64,000 nt of DNA. It comes from Desulfonatronospira thiodismutans ASO3-1. Its GTDB lineage: Bacteria; Desulfobacterota; Desulfovibrionia; Desulfovibrionales; Desulfonatronovibrionaceae. Each line of letters begins with the position of its first letter. Positions within the stretch are counted from its first letter, which is position 1. The stretch is from positions 186,001 through 250,000 of the forward strand of contig NZ_ACJN02000002.1 in the NCBI RefSeq assembly GCF_000174435.1, written 5' to 3'. Under the pieces are notes generated by a model. The model was not told the origin of the DNA. It did no database searches and saw nothing but the letters and a program-made list of their open reading frames with translations. Position numbers and translations under genes: made by a program. Positions 1-8,496 of the stretch are shown here, piece by piece.

Positions 1-482
1 CGGATCTGTCCATAGGCATAGTCCAGGCACCGGGAGTAGACCGCGATTTTATTAAGCGCCACACTAAGGACCTGCCCTGCCTGGAGTTCGTCTCCCCGGA
101 AGAGCGCCACAGCTATCTTAAATCATGCAGCATGGCCCTGGCCGTATCCGGGACCATTACCCTGGAATGCGCCATCCTTGATGTTCCGGCCATTGTAGCT
201 TATAAAGTCTCCTGGCCCAGCTACCTGGCAGGGAGAATGCTCATAGACGTGCCATACATCAGCATGCCCAATCTTATACTGGACAGGGGGGTTTTCCCGG
301 AATTCATACAGAGCCGGGCCAGCAGCCAAGAACTGCTGCAGGCCGCCGGCAGCTGGCTGGACCACCCCCGCAGACTGGCTGATGTCCGCCGTGAACTTGC
401 GCAGGTAAAGGACCTGCTGGGCAAAAGAAAAGCCACGCGCAACACTGCGGAAATGATAATGCAGGCCATGTACGCCAGCTGA
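1..482 (+). CDS. lpxB: Lipid-A-disaccharide synthase, C-terminal part (5' end outside window)
   Basis: The frame is open from the left edge (first complete codon at base 3) and stops at 480-482. LpxB joins UDP-2,3-diacyl-hexosamine to lipid X to make the lipid A disaccharide at the inner membrane. The visible part has the C-terminal signature of this GT19 family: an SGTITLE segment, AILDVPAIVAYK, then VPYISMPNLIL and a V-x-P-E-F-I-Q motif, followed by the helical tail. It lies upstream of the gnnA-like and gnnB-like genes on the same strand, as in known lipid A clusters. The N-terminal half is not in the window. Confidence 0.93.
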   Translation, partial: DLSIGIVQAPGVDRDFIKRHTKDLPCLEFVSPEERHSYLKSCSMALAVSGTITLECAILDVPAIVAYKVSWPSYLAGRMLIDVPYISMPNLILDRGVFPEFIQSRASSQELLQAAGSWLDHPRRLADVRRELAQVKDLLGKRKATRNTAEMIMQAMYAS

Positions 483-527
483 CCAGGACGTTGCCTGCAA
501 CCAGGACAGGAAAGGAAGGGAGCTCAT

Positions 528-564
528 ACAACCACCCCCGGCCCCTCCTTGGCAAGGAGGGGAG
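528..564 (-). repeat. Palindromic repeat family F, copy 1
   Basis: A 37-base copy, in inverted orientation, of an interspersed element with core CTCCTTGGTTAAGGAG flanked by GGGGG-rich arms. Other copies are at 674-721, 16761-16809 and 34526-34575. This copy and the next fill most of the 483-816 gap; I see no gene there. Confidence 0.75.
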
Positions 565-673
565 TTTACGCCGTGCACATAAACATGATCGGCATTAAAT
601 TTTTACATTAAACTTTTAAGCATCTATTTTTGGGTTCCTGGTTCGTGGCTTACATTCAAAAAATCAGGGCTTC

Positions 674-721
674 AGCACGGTCTACTCCCCTCCTTGGTTA
701 AGGAGGGGCGGGGGTGGTTCG
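674..721 (+). repeat. Palindromic repeat family F, copy 2
   Basis: The sequence starts AGCACGGTCT and contains the palindrome CTCCTTGGTTAAGGAG and the tail GGGGGTGGTTCG. It is nearly identical to the copies at 16761 and 34526. It is probably a small non-autonomous palindromic element. Confidence 0.8.
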
Positions 722-816
722 ATATATATGATCACTTCCTTGTCCAGTTACTCGCTGCTCAGATTCCGGACCGCCAGGATAAAGCGCTTTTAATCTCAAA
801 AAACCGTCAAAACAAC

Positions 817-1803
817 ATGAATAAACTGGACCTTGGAATTATCGGAGTGGGCCACCTGGGCAGCATTCACGCCAGGCTGGCCGCTGAATCGGAAAAGATA
901 AACTTAGTGGGGGTCTTTGACCTGGACCGGGAGCGCGCGGAAAAAGCGGCCCGGGACAGCAGCACTGAATGTTTCCGGGACATGCACGCCCTTCTGGAAA
1001 AGGTCCAGGGTGTAAGCATAGTAGTCCCCACCAGTGAGCACCACAGTGTTGCCCTTAAGGCCCTGGATTACGGCTGCCATCTCTTTCTGGAAAAGCCCAT
1101 AGCCTCCAGCGTGGATCAGGCCCGGGACATAGTGCAGAAGGCCAGGGAGAAAAACAGGAAAATCCAGGTGGGCCATATCGAGCGCTTCAACCCGGCCATA
1201 CTGGCCATAAAGGATCATCCCCTGAAGCCCATGTTCATCGAGGCCCACCGCCTGAGCACATTCAACCCCAGGGGGTGCGATGTGAGCGTGGTCCTGGACC
1301 TCATGATTCACGACCTGGACCTGATCCTGTACCTGGTCAAAAGCCCGGTGACCCATGTGGACGCCTGCGGAGTGGCAGTAGTTTCCCGGGAGGAGGACAT
1401 AGCCAATGTCCGGCTCAAATTCGCCAGCGGATGCGTGGCCAATATAACCAGCAGCCGCATAGCTTTAAGTCCCATGCGCAGGATGCGCCTTTTCCAGCAG
1501 AACCAGTACATCGCCCTGGATTTCCAGGAAAAAAAAGCTGACATATTCAAGCTGACAGACCAGGATACCATCCCGGACCCCGGCTGCAAGCCTGCAGTGG
1601 TCTCCCGCATAGGAGTGGGTGACAATGCAAGGGACGTAATATACGAAAAGCCTTCTCCGCCTGAAGTCAACTCCCTGCAGATGGAACTCGAGGAGTTCGC
1701 AAAAGCCGTGGTACATGACCTGGAGCCCGAGGTGCCGGGTGAGCAGGGACTTATGGCCCTGGAAACAGCCGCAAACATCCTGGAGCAGATAGCCAGGCCA
1801 TAA
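817..1803 (+). CDS. gnnA: Gfo/Idh/MocA oxidoreductase, probable UDP-GlcNAc 3-dehydrogenase (GnnA)
   Basis: A 328-residue NAD(P)-dependent oxidoreductase. It starts with a Rossmann motif (GIIGVGHLGSIHA), has the family EKPIA motif near residue 95 and the C-terminal alpha/beta domain containing VGHIERFNPA and VLDLMIHDLDL. GnnA oxidises the 3-OH of UDP-GlcNAc so that GnnB can aminate it, giving lipid A with amide-linked 3-acyl chains. The assignment rests on position: lpxB lies just upstream and a DegT-type aminotransferase just downstream, the arrangement reported for gnnA/gnnB in Acidithiobacillus. The ATG at 817 was chosen because it gives the standard N-terminus; an in-frame start at 694 would add 41 unrelated residues from a repeat. 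No strong ribosome site is visible. The general family is certain, the substrate inferred. Confidence 0.85.
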   Translation: MNKLDLGIIGVGHLGSIHARLAAESEKINLVGVFDLDRERAEKAARDSSTECFRDMHALLEKVQGVSIVVPTSEHHSVALKALDYGCHLFLEKPIASSVDQARDIVQKAREKNRKIQVGHIERFNPAILAIKDHPLKPMFIEAHRLSTFNPRGCDVSVVLDLMIHDLDLILYLVKSPVTHVDACGVAVVSREEDIANVRLKFASGCVANITSSRIALSPMRRMRLFQQNQYIALDFQEKKADIFKLTDQDTIPDPGCKPAVVSRIGVGDNARDVIYEKPSPPEVNSLQMELEEFAKAVVHDLEPEVPGEQGLMALETAANILEQIARP

Positions 1804-1856
1804 GGTAAATTCACCATCTGCTTCATCTGGAAAAACTAAGCGTCTTGTAGCGGATT

Positions 1857-2054
1857 CATGGTCCGGGGGCTTTGCAAACTGGGCGTAAACTGTCTGAACG
1901 ACGTAGGAAGCGTTAATCAAAACCGTAACAACACCGAACCTGATTCAAAGCATTTTACAGAATATATCCTGGTTATCAAACCAGTGTATAGGTTTTGATT
2001 TACGCTTCCTTGGAGTGAGTTTTTACGTCCTGTTTGCAAAGTCCCCGGACCATG
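1857..2054. repeat. Long-hairpin MITE-like element, family B copy 1
   Basis: About 198 bases with 23-base terminal inverted repeats (CATGGTCCGGGGGCTTTGCA... and its complement at 2032-2054) and a second internal inverted repeat (AGGAAGCGTTAATCAAAACC against GGTTTTGATTTACGCTTCCT). The core is nearly identical to 44762-44900. It sits between the gnnA-like and gnnB-like genes and encodes nothing I can recognise. Confidence 0.85.
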
Positions 2055-2095
2055 CTGAATAGTTACGCCGTAAGCAGGAAAGGACAGATCAGGAC

Positions 2096-3334
2096 ATGGA
2101 GGATAGATTGAGCATACCATTTATAGATCTTAAATCACAGTATTCCAGGATAGATTCCCGGGTAAAGGAAGGCCTGGACCGGGTCCTGGCCCACGGCGCC
2201 TACGTCATGGGCCCGGAAATCGCTGAACTGGAGAAAGAACTTGCAGCCTTTTGCGGCGCACAACATGCCCTGGCCTGCTCTTCAGGAACAGATGCCCTGC
2301 TTCTGGCCCTCATGGCCAAAAACACCGGACCGGGAGATGCTGTCCTGACAACACCCTTTACCTTCTGCGCCACCGCCGAAGTTATAGCCCTTCTGGGGGC
2401 CACCCCGGTATTCGTGGATATTGATCCGGAAACCTTCAACATTGATCCGGACAGCTTAAAGCTGGCCATCCAGGCCCTGAGATCCGCTGATCCCGACGTA
2501 TATCCTCTGCCCAGCCAGGCAAAAGCGGCCGGCGAACCAGGCAAAGGCCCCCATGCTCCAAGCTCCATGCCCCATGCCCATCTTATTCCCAAAGGCCTCA
2601 TCAGCGTGGATCTCTTTGGTCTGCCCTGTGATTATGAGGCCATAAATCCCATCCTGGAGGAAGAAGGCCTGTGGCTTCTCGTGGATGCGGCCCAGTCTTT
2701 TGGATCTTCATACAAGGACGTGTCTCCGTGTACTCTTGGAGATACGGCCTGTACCTCTTTTTTCCCGGCCAAGCCTCTGGGGTGCTACGGAGACGGCGGG
2801 ATGTGCTTTACCAATGATACCAGTCTGCATCAGGTCCTTGAGTCCCTCAGGGTACACGGACAGGGCAAAAACAGGTACGACAACGTCCGCCTGGGCCTCA
2901 ATGCCCGTATGGACACCATGCAGGCCGCGGTTCTTCTGGCCAAGATGAGTATCTTCCCCGAAGAAATCGAGCTTAGAAACATTGTAGCCCGCACCTACAA
3001 TGATTTCTTGCAGGAGGCCCAAGATATCACTGTACCCTCCTTTTTCCCGGACAGGCAGAGCGCCTGGGCCCAGTACAGCGTGCTGGCCAGGGACCAGGAG
3101 CACCGCCAGACGGTATTTGACAGCCTGAAAGAAAACAACGTTCCCTGGTCTGTATATTATCCTCTGCCCCTTCACCTGCAGGATGTTTTCAGCTATCTGG
3201 GGTACAGTTCCGGTGATTTTCCTGTGAGCGAGGAAATGTCTAAAAGGATTTTCAGCCTGCCCATGCACCCCTACCTGAAGCAGAGCGACCAGGAAAAAGT
3301 TGCCCGGGCAGTGGTTGAAGGCAGCAGGAGGTAG
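2096..3334 (+). CDS. gnnB: DegT/DnrJ/EryC1 aminotransferase, probable GnnB
   Basis: A PLP-dependent sugar aminotransferase of up to 412 residues. Seen: the family N-terminus (IPFIDLKSQY), CSSGTDALLLAL, the PLP-contacting VDAAQSFG, and the Schiff-base lysine in FFPAKPLGCYGDGG. With the upstream oxidoreductase it would make UDP-GlcNAc3N for lipid A. Around residues 135-165 there is an insertion rich in Pro, Ala and His (PHAPSSMPHAH) between two conserved strands, encoded by a repetitive stretch at about 2548-2582. The start may be ATG 2096 or, with a GGAGGA ribosome site at 2098-2103, the in-frame TTG at 2108. The general class is sure; the exact substrate is inferred from context. Confidence 0.85.
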   Translation: MEDRLSIPFIDLKSQYSRIDSRVKEGLDRVLAHGAYVMGPEIAELEKELAAFCGAQHALACSSGTDALLLALMAKNTGPGDAVLTTPFTFCATAEVIALLGATPVFVDIDPETFNIDPDSLKLAIQALRSADPDVYPLPSQAKAAGEPGKGPHAPSSMPHAHLIPKGLISVDLFGLPCDYEAINPILEEEGLWLLVDAAQSFGSSYKDVSPCTLGDTACTSFFPAKPLGCYGDGGMCFTNDTSLHQVLESLRVHGQGKNRYDNVRLGLNARMDTMQAAVLLAKMSIFPEEIELRNIVARTYNDFLQEAQDITVPSFFPDRQSAWAQYSVLARDQEHRQTVFDSLKENNVPWSVYYPLPLHLQDVFSYLGYSSGDFPVSEEMSKRIFSLPMHPYLKQSDQEKVARAVVEGSRR

Positions 3335-3338
3335 AGAA

Positions 3339-3590
3339 ATGGCCATGCAGGACAGAATTTTCACTCTGGGTCTTTCAGTGGAAGCAGTTTCCCTGTACCT
3401 GATACTTCACGACCTTGAATTTCACGATATGCCCCTGGAGCGTGAAAACATTGAGCCCCGCTGGAATGCTCCCCCGCAGGCCCTGGAACATGCCCTTGAC
3501 GAACTGGCCATGCACCAGGTGGTGCAGGACAAAAGCGACCCGCTTACCTTAAATCCCCAGGAGGCATGGACACCGTCCAGGTCGGCTTAG
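3339..3590 (+). CDS. Small conserved-looking protein of unknown function
   Basis: An 83-residue protein with a good ribosome site (AGGAGG, 3326-3331) ahead of ATG 3339, four bases after the aminotransferase stop, so probably co-transcribed. The middle part (residues 15-65) reads like two or three amphipathic helices similar in layout to a winged-helix fold, with no membrane segment or cysteine. I do not recognise the family. Confidence 0.6.
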   Translation: MAMQDRIFTLGLSVEAVSLYLILHDLEFHDMPLERENIEPRWNAPPQALEHALDELAMHQVVQDKSDPLTLNPQEAWTPSRSA

Positions 3591-3605
3591 CCTGCTTCTG
3601 TTATC

Positions 3606-4562
3606 ATGTTCACCCTTTACGAACTCTGGTCCGGCCTGGGATTTCCCCTCCTGAAGATCTGCGTCTTCATTGCCCTGGGAGTTTTTGTGGGCAACCTCAT
3701 AGAGTCCATGAACTGGACCAGGTTCATGGCCCGCCTGGCCGCCCCCCTGACCCGCATGGCCAGGCTTCGAGACGTATCCGGGGCCAGCTTCTCCATGGCC
3801 TTTTTCTCGGGCATCACCGCCAATACCATGCTGGCCGAGGCATACTCCCAGGAAAAGCTCACTTACCGGGAACTGGTTTTGTCCAACCTGTTCAACTCCC
3901 TGCCCACATACTTTCTGCACCTGCCCACCACTTTCTTCATCATGGTCCCGCTCATCAAGGCCGCTGCCCTGCCCTATCTTTTGCTGACCATCATTGCGGC
4001 CCTTCTGCGCACCCTGGTGGTGGTTGTCCTGGGCCGCTTCATCCTGAGTCCAAAGCCGGAACCATGCGTGGAGTGCCAGCTTCCCGGCGAGGGGAAGCTC
4101 AACTGGACCGAGGTGCTGGCCAGGGTCTGGAAACGCTTCAAATTCAGGTTCAAAAAGATCATTATCTTCACAGTGCCCATCTATACCCTTTTTTTCATCC
4201 TGCAACAGGCCGGATTTTTCGACTGGGTGGAAGAAAGCATGGCTGAGTATGTGCATTTCATGGCCTGGCTCTCCCCCCAGGCCTTAAGTATCGTGGTTTT
4301 GCAGCTGGCTGCGGAGCTGTCGGCCGGACTGGCTGCAGCCGGGGCCATGCTGGACAGCGGGGCCCTGGGAGTGCGGGAAGTGGTCCTGGCCCTTCTGACT
4401 GGCAATATCCTGTCCTCGCCCATGCGCGCCATTCGCCACCAGCTTCCCTATTATGCAGGCATATTCAACCCCAAGCTGGCCGTAAAGCTCATATTCTACA
4501 ACCAGAGCCTGCGGGTGGGCAGCCTGATCCTGGTTGGAGCCCTTTATTATCTGGTCACCTGA
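3606..4562 (+). CDS. Nucleoside-recognition (Gate) domain membrane protein
   Basis: A 318-residue polytopic membrane protein. It has about eight hydrophobic segments, two similar Gate-type halves (a GVFVGNLIESM region near residue 27 and a second from about residue 225 with AELSAGLAAAGAM) and the polar turn SGITANTMLAE near residue 70. Gate-domain proteins are thought to move nucleosides or small ions; the substrate here is not known. The gene starts 15 bases after the small protein gene and probably belongs to the same transcript. Confidence 0.75.
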   Translation: MFTLYELWSGLGFPLLKICVFIALGVFVGNLIESMNWTRFMARLAAPLTRMARLRDVSGASFSMAFFSGITANTMLAEAYSQEKLTYRELVLSNLFNSLPTYFLHLPTTFFIMVPLIKAAALPYLLLTIIAALLRTLVVVVLGRFILSPKPEPCVECQLPGEGKLNWTEVLARVWKRFKFRFKKIIIFTVPIYTLFFILQQAGFFDWVEESMAEYVHFMAWLSPQALSIVVLQLAAELSAGLAAAGAMLDSGALGVREVVLALLTGNILSSPMRAIRHQLPYYAGIFNPKLAVKLIFYNQSLRVGSLILVGALYYLVT

Positions 4563-4648
4563 ATCCGGAACAAATACATATGTCCTGTTATTATCCCGGA
4601 TTGCACGTGACTGCTTCTGATGTTAGACTGCAAAAAAAGGAGGGCGGT

Positions 4649-4981
4649 ATGCACCTGGTTGTTCCAGGACTTAAGCACATATTCCTGCTGGCCATGCTTC
4701 TGACTTTATCCTGTACGCAGCAGCCGGACATGGCCGGTACATATACGGAAAAAAACGGGGCAACCTCCGGCATGTCTTCAGTCATCAAACTGCATCCCGA
4801 CCAAGAAGGATCATGGAAGACTGAAATCGACACGATTACCTTTAAGTGGCGCACCACCAACGGCGAGATTCATTTCCAGACCCGGGCCATGGACACCCTT
4901 GCCGGCGAACTGACTGACACTGGTTTCACAATCAGGCTTCCCCACAATGAAACCCTGGAGTTTGAAAAAAACTCCCCCTGA
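4649..4981 (+). CDS. Small lipoprotein of unknown function
   Basis: ATG 4649 follows an AGGAGG ribosome site at 4638-4643. The 110-residue product has a hydrophobic signal ending in a lipobox (LTLSC, residues 18-22), then a small hydrophilic beta-rich domain. An in-frame ATG at 4580 lacks a ribosome site and would bury the signal. It should be an inner- or outer-membrane-anchored periplasmic protein; I recognise no family. Confidence 0.7.
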   Translation: MHLVVPGLKHIFLLAMLLTLSCTQQPDMAGTYTEKNGATSGMSSVIKLHPDQEGSWKTEIDTITFKWRTTNGEIHFQTRAMDTLAGELTDTGFTIRLPHNETLEFEKNSP

Positions 4982-5160
4982 CTGCTCACTTAAGGATTAT
5001 CCAGGCGTCGCCAGCTCAAGTCCTGCACGGCCGAACCCCCGCACCCTCAAGACACTCCAGCCTGACCCGCTGATTTACCTGCCTCCACATGAAAAAAAAC
5101 AATCAACTGATTTTTATTAAAACTTTTCCAGGGGTCACGTGAATTATCTAACAATTACTC

Positions 5161-5183
5161 TTGACACGTTAAAAAAAACATAA
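5161..5183 (+). promoter_or_regulatory. Candidate promoter with GTT-A8-CATA operator for fdh operon 1
   Basis: A TTGACA box at 5161-5166 is followed directly by the 15-mer GTTAAAAAAAACATA (5168-5182). The same 15-mer occurs upstream of tupA at 16672-16686, where it sits in a better palindrome (TATGTT-A6-AACATA). A shared tungstate or molybdate-responsive site is inferred. The rest of 4982-5239 is AT-rich and holds no gene. Confidence 0.5.
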
Positions 5184-5239
5184 TAGCAGATAGTTATACA
5201 AGCAAAAAACGCTTGTTGAATCGGCTGTTGGGAGCTTTT

Positions 5240-5458
5240 ATGAATTGCACAAACCCACTTGGGGAAAAGCCCATGCAAAACAGCATCTCTCCATTTTTCG
5301 GCCTGGGATTTGATCTTGGCCGGACCATTCGAATGGCCCGGACCATTTCATTTCACAGACCGCACGTCTTTGAGGAACCATTATTCAACCCCCAGCACGT
5401 TCTTCCGTCAGGGTTCGAGCTTCTCGTCCTCCTGAACCGGGAGACCGGCGGAAGTTAA
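5240..5458 (+). CDS. Small fdh-associated protein, paralogue of the one at 51628
   Basis: A 72-residue ORF that ends 25 bases before fdhA. ATG 5240 has a GGAG ribosome site at 5231-5234. It contains SPFFGLGFDLG near residue 17 and SGFELLVLLNR near the C-terminus. The ORF in front of the second formate dehydrogenase has LPFFGLGYDM and SGYDLQIFLGR at matching places, so the two are homologous. There is no signal peptide or cysteine pair. It may be a small partner protein or a translated leader controlling fdhA; I know of no described family. TTG 5213 or ATG 5273 are other possible starts. Confidence 0.55.
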   Translation: MNCTNPLGEKPMQNSISPFFGLGFDLGRTIRMARTISFHRPHVFEEPLFNPQHVLPSGFELLVLLNRETGGS

Positions 5459-5483
5459 TCTCAACCATCAAGCAGGAGGGATT

Positions 5484-8483
5484 ATGAAACTAGGTCGAAG
5501 GGAATTTATTAAACTTTCGGCGACTGCGACCGCTGTGACCGCTTTTGCCGGTCTCGGCATGAATCTGCAGCCGACCACGGCCAAAGCCCAGTTGCTGAAA
5601 ATCCACTGGGCCAAGGAAACCACCAGCATCTGCTGCTACTGTTCTGTTGGCTGCGGCGTGCTGGTGCACACCGACAAGTCCTCTTCGGGCCGGTGCATCA
5701 ACATTGAAGGCGACCCGGACCATCCCATCAACGAAGGCGCCCTGTGCGCCAAGGGAGCTGCTCTGTACCAGGTGGCGGAAAACGAAAACCGCCTCACCAA
5801 GGTCATGTACCGTGCCCCCTACACCGACAAATTTGTGGAAGCCCCCTGGGGCTGGGCCCTGCAGCGCATTGCCGAGAAGGTCAAGGAAGCCCGGGATGAG
5901 ACCTTTGTCCAGAAAAACGACCAAGGCCAGGTGGTCAACCGCACCGACGGCATAGCCCACGTGGGCTCCGCCGAAATCGAGAACGAAGAAAACTGGTACC
6001 TGCAGGCAATGCAGCGCGCCATGGGCCTGGTGTATATCGAGCACCAGGCACGTATCTGACACAGCGCCACTGTTGCGGCTCTGGCAGAGTCGTTCGGACG
6101 CGGCGCTATGACCAATCACTACAACGACCTCATGAACAGTGATTGCATTCTCATGATGGGGGCAAACCCCGCTGAAAACCATCCCATTTCCTTCAAGTGG
6201 GTCATGAAGGCCAAGGAAAAGGGCGGCAAGATACTGAGCGTGGATCCCCGCTACACCAGGAGTTCTACCAAGGCCGACCTGTATGTACCCATGCGCTCTG
6301 GAACAGACATCGCCATTCTGGGCGGCATGATCAAGTACATCCTGGACAACAACCTGTACTTCGAGGAATACGTCAAGAACTACACCAATGCCTCGTTCTT
6401 AGTGAACCCCGATTACGGCTTCGACAATGGCCTGTTCACCGGATGGGACGCGGACAAAGAAGCTTACGACAAGGATACCTGGACCTTCCAGATGGATGAC
6501 GACGGCATCCCCAAAAAGGATCCCACCCTGCAGGACCCCAACTGCGTGTTTCAGCTCCTGAAAAAACACTATGAGCGCTACACCCTGGACAAGGCCTCCG
6601 AGACAGCAGGATCACCCAAGGACAAGCTGGAAGAATTCTACAAGATGTATTCAGAGACCGGCGCACCGGACAAGGCCGGGACCATCATGTACGCCATGGG
6701 CTGGACCCAGCACACGGTGGGCGCACAGATCATCCGCACCATGGCCATGATCCAGCTCCTGCTGGGCAACGTGGGCGTGGCCGGCGGCGGAGTAAACGCC
6801 CTGCGCGGAACCTCCAACGTACAGGGATCCACGGACCAGGCCCTGCTGTTCCACATAATCCCGGCGTATATGCCCACTCCCAGGGCCAATCTGGCCACAC
6901 TGGACGATTACAATGACACCACCCCGACCACCGAGGATCCCAAAAGCGCCAACTGGTGGCAGAACCGCCCCAAGTACATAGCCAGCCTTTTGAAGGCCAT
7001 GTATCCGGATAAGGACCCCAAAGACAGCTACAAATGGCTGCCCAAACTGGATGAAGACCAGAACGCTTCATGGCTGGTGCTTTTCGACCACATGCTGCAG
7101 GGCAAGTTCAAGGGCTTTTTTGTCTGGGGACAGAATCCTGCAGCCAGCGGAGCCAACTCCTCCAAAACCAGAGAAGCCCTGGGCAAACTGGACTGGCTGG
7201 TGTCGGTCAATGTGTTTGATAATGAGACGGCCTCCTTCTGGAAAGGACCGGACGTAGATCCCGGCAGGGTCAAGACCGAGGTCTTTGTCCTGCCTCCTGC
7301 TGTCTTCTGCGAAAAGGAAGGCTCTGTATCCAACTCCGGCCGCTGGATCCAGTGGCGCTACCAGGGCCCCAAGCCTCCTGGACAGTGTGCCCGTGACGGG
7401 GACATCATGCTCGAGCTGTTTACCAGGATCCGGGATCTGTACAAAAAGAACGGGGGAGTATTTGCAGACCCCATTCTCAACCTCAACGAAAAGGATATAG
7501 CCAAAGAGGGCAAACAGTTTCCCGAGAGGTTTGACGTGCAGAAAGTGGCCAAGCTCATGAGCGGCTACGATGTCAACTCGGGTAAGCAGGTTGCCAACTT
7601 TACCCAGCTCAAGGACGATGGGTCCACTGCATGCGGCAACTGGCTGCACAGCGGGGCCTGGACTGAAGACGGCAATATGATGGCCCGCCGCGACAAGGAC
7701 CAGACCGATATGCAGGCCAATATCGGCCTTTTCCCCAACTGGTCCTTCGCCTGGCCGGTAAACAGAAGAGTCCTGTACAACCGGGCCTCTGTGGACCAGG
7801 ACGGACAACCCTATGCCCCGGACAAGGCGGTAATAAAGTGGGAAGACGGCGAGTGGAAAGGTGATGTGCCCGATGGCGGATGGCCTCCGGCTGAAAAACA
7901 TCCCTTTATCATGCGGGCCGAGGGTTATGGACAGCTGTTCGGACCGGGACTGGCCGACGGGCCGTTTCCGGAACATTACGAATCCATGGAGTGCCCCTTT
8001 GAGGAGCATCCCTACTCTGATCAGCTGCACAGCCCCACTGCCCTGTACTTCGAGGAGGAGCTTGAAAAGCACGCTGTGTGCGATCCCCGCTATCCCTTCG
8101 TCGGGACCAGCTACAGGGTATGCGAGCACTGGCAGACCGGAATCATGACCCGCTGGGTACCGTGGCTGCTGGAAACCATGCCCCAGAACTTTGCGGAGAT
8201 CGATCCGGAACTGGCCAAACTCAGGGAAATCGAGAGCGGAGACGAGGTCATCGTGGAAAACCTGCGCGGTAAGATCGAGTGCATAGCCATCGTCACTCCG
8301 CGTCTGCAGCCCCTGAACATCATGGGCCAGACACTGCACCAGGTGGGCACCACCTGGCACTTCGGCTGGGTGCATCCCAAAGACGGCGGCGATTCAGCCA
8401 ACCTGCTGACCCCGTCAGTGGGTGATCCCAACACGTTTATCCCGGAGACCAAGACCTTTATGGTCAACATCCGCAAAAAATAA
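5484..8483 (+). CDS. fdhA: Formate dehydrogenase catalytic subunit, selenocysteine form
   Basis: A 999-residue protein read through an in-frame TGA at 6057-6059 (residue 192, selenocysteine). It oxidises formate to CO2 in the periplasm using a Mo or W bis-pterin cofactor. Seen: a Tat signal with GRREFIK, a 4Fe-4S site (CCYCSVGC, then LCAKG), the active-site stretch EHQARI-Sec-HSATV, and a C-terminal molydopterin-dinucleotide domain ending near residue 999. A SECIS-like hairpin follows the UGA. The paralogue at 51883 has Cys at the same residue number. The ribosome site GGAGG is at 5474-5480. Thirteen bases separate it from fdhB. The tupABC tungstate genes nearby suggest tungsten as the metal. 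Confidence 0.95.
6070..6087 (+). other. SECIS-like hairpin after the fdhA UGA
   Basis: Ten bases after the UGA, CTGTTG can pair with TGGCAG (with G-U pairs) around a six-base loop CGGCTC. Distance and shape match the SelB-binding hairpin of Escherichia coli fdhF. The fold was judged by eye. Confidence 0.6.
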
Positions 8484-8496
8484 GGAGGTCTGATTT

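Noticed and set aside
694-816. N-terminal extension of the GnnA-like protein
   Set aside because: The extra 41 codons run through a palindromic repeat and have no family counterpart.
6057-6059. TGA in fdhA 1 as a nonsense mutation
   Set aside because: It is at the known Sec position, the paralogue has Cys at the same residue, and the frame is intact on both sides.
7068-8375. 435-residue open frame on the minus strand
   Set aside because: It lies wholly antisense to fdhA 1, which has clear motifs throughout. Long antisense frames are expected from GC-rich codon use.
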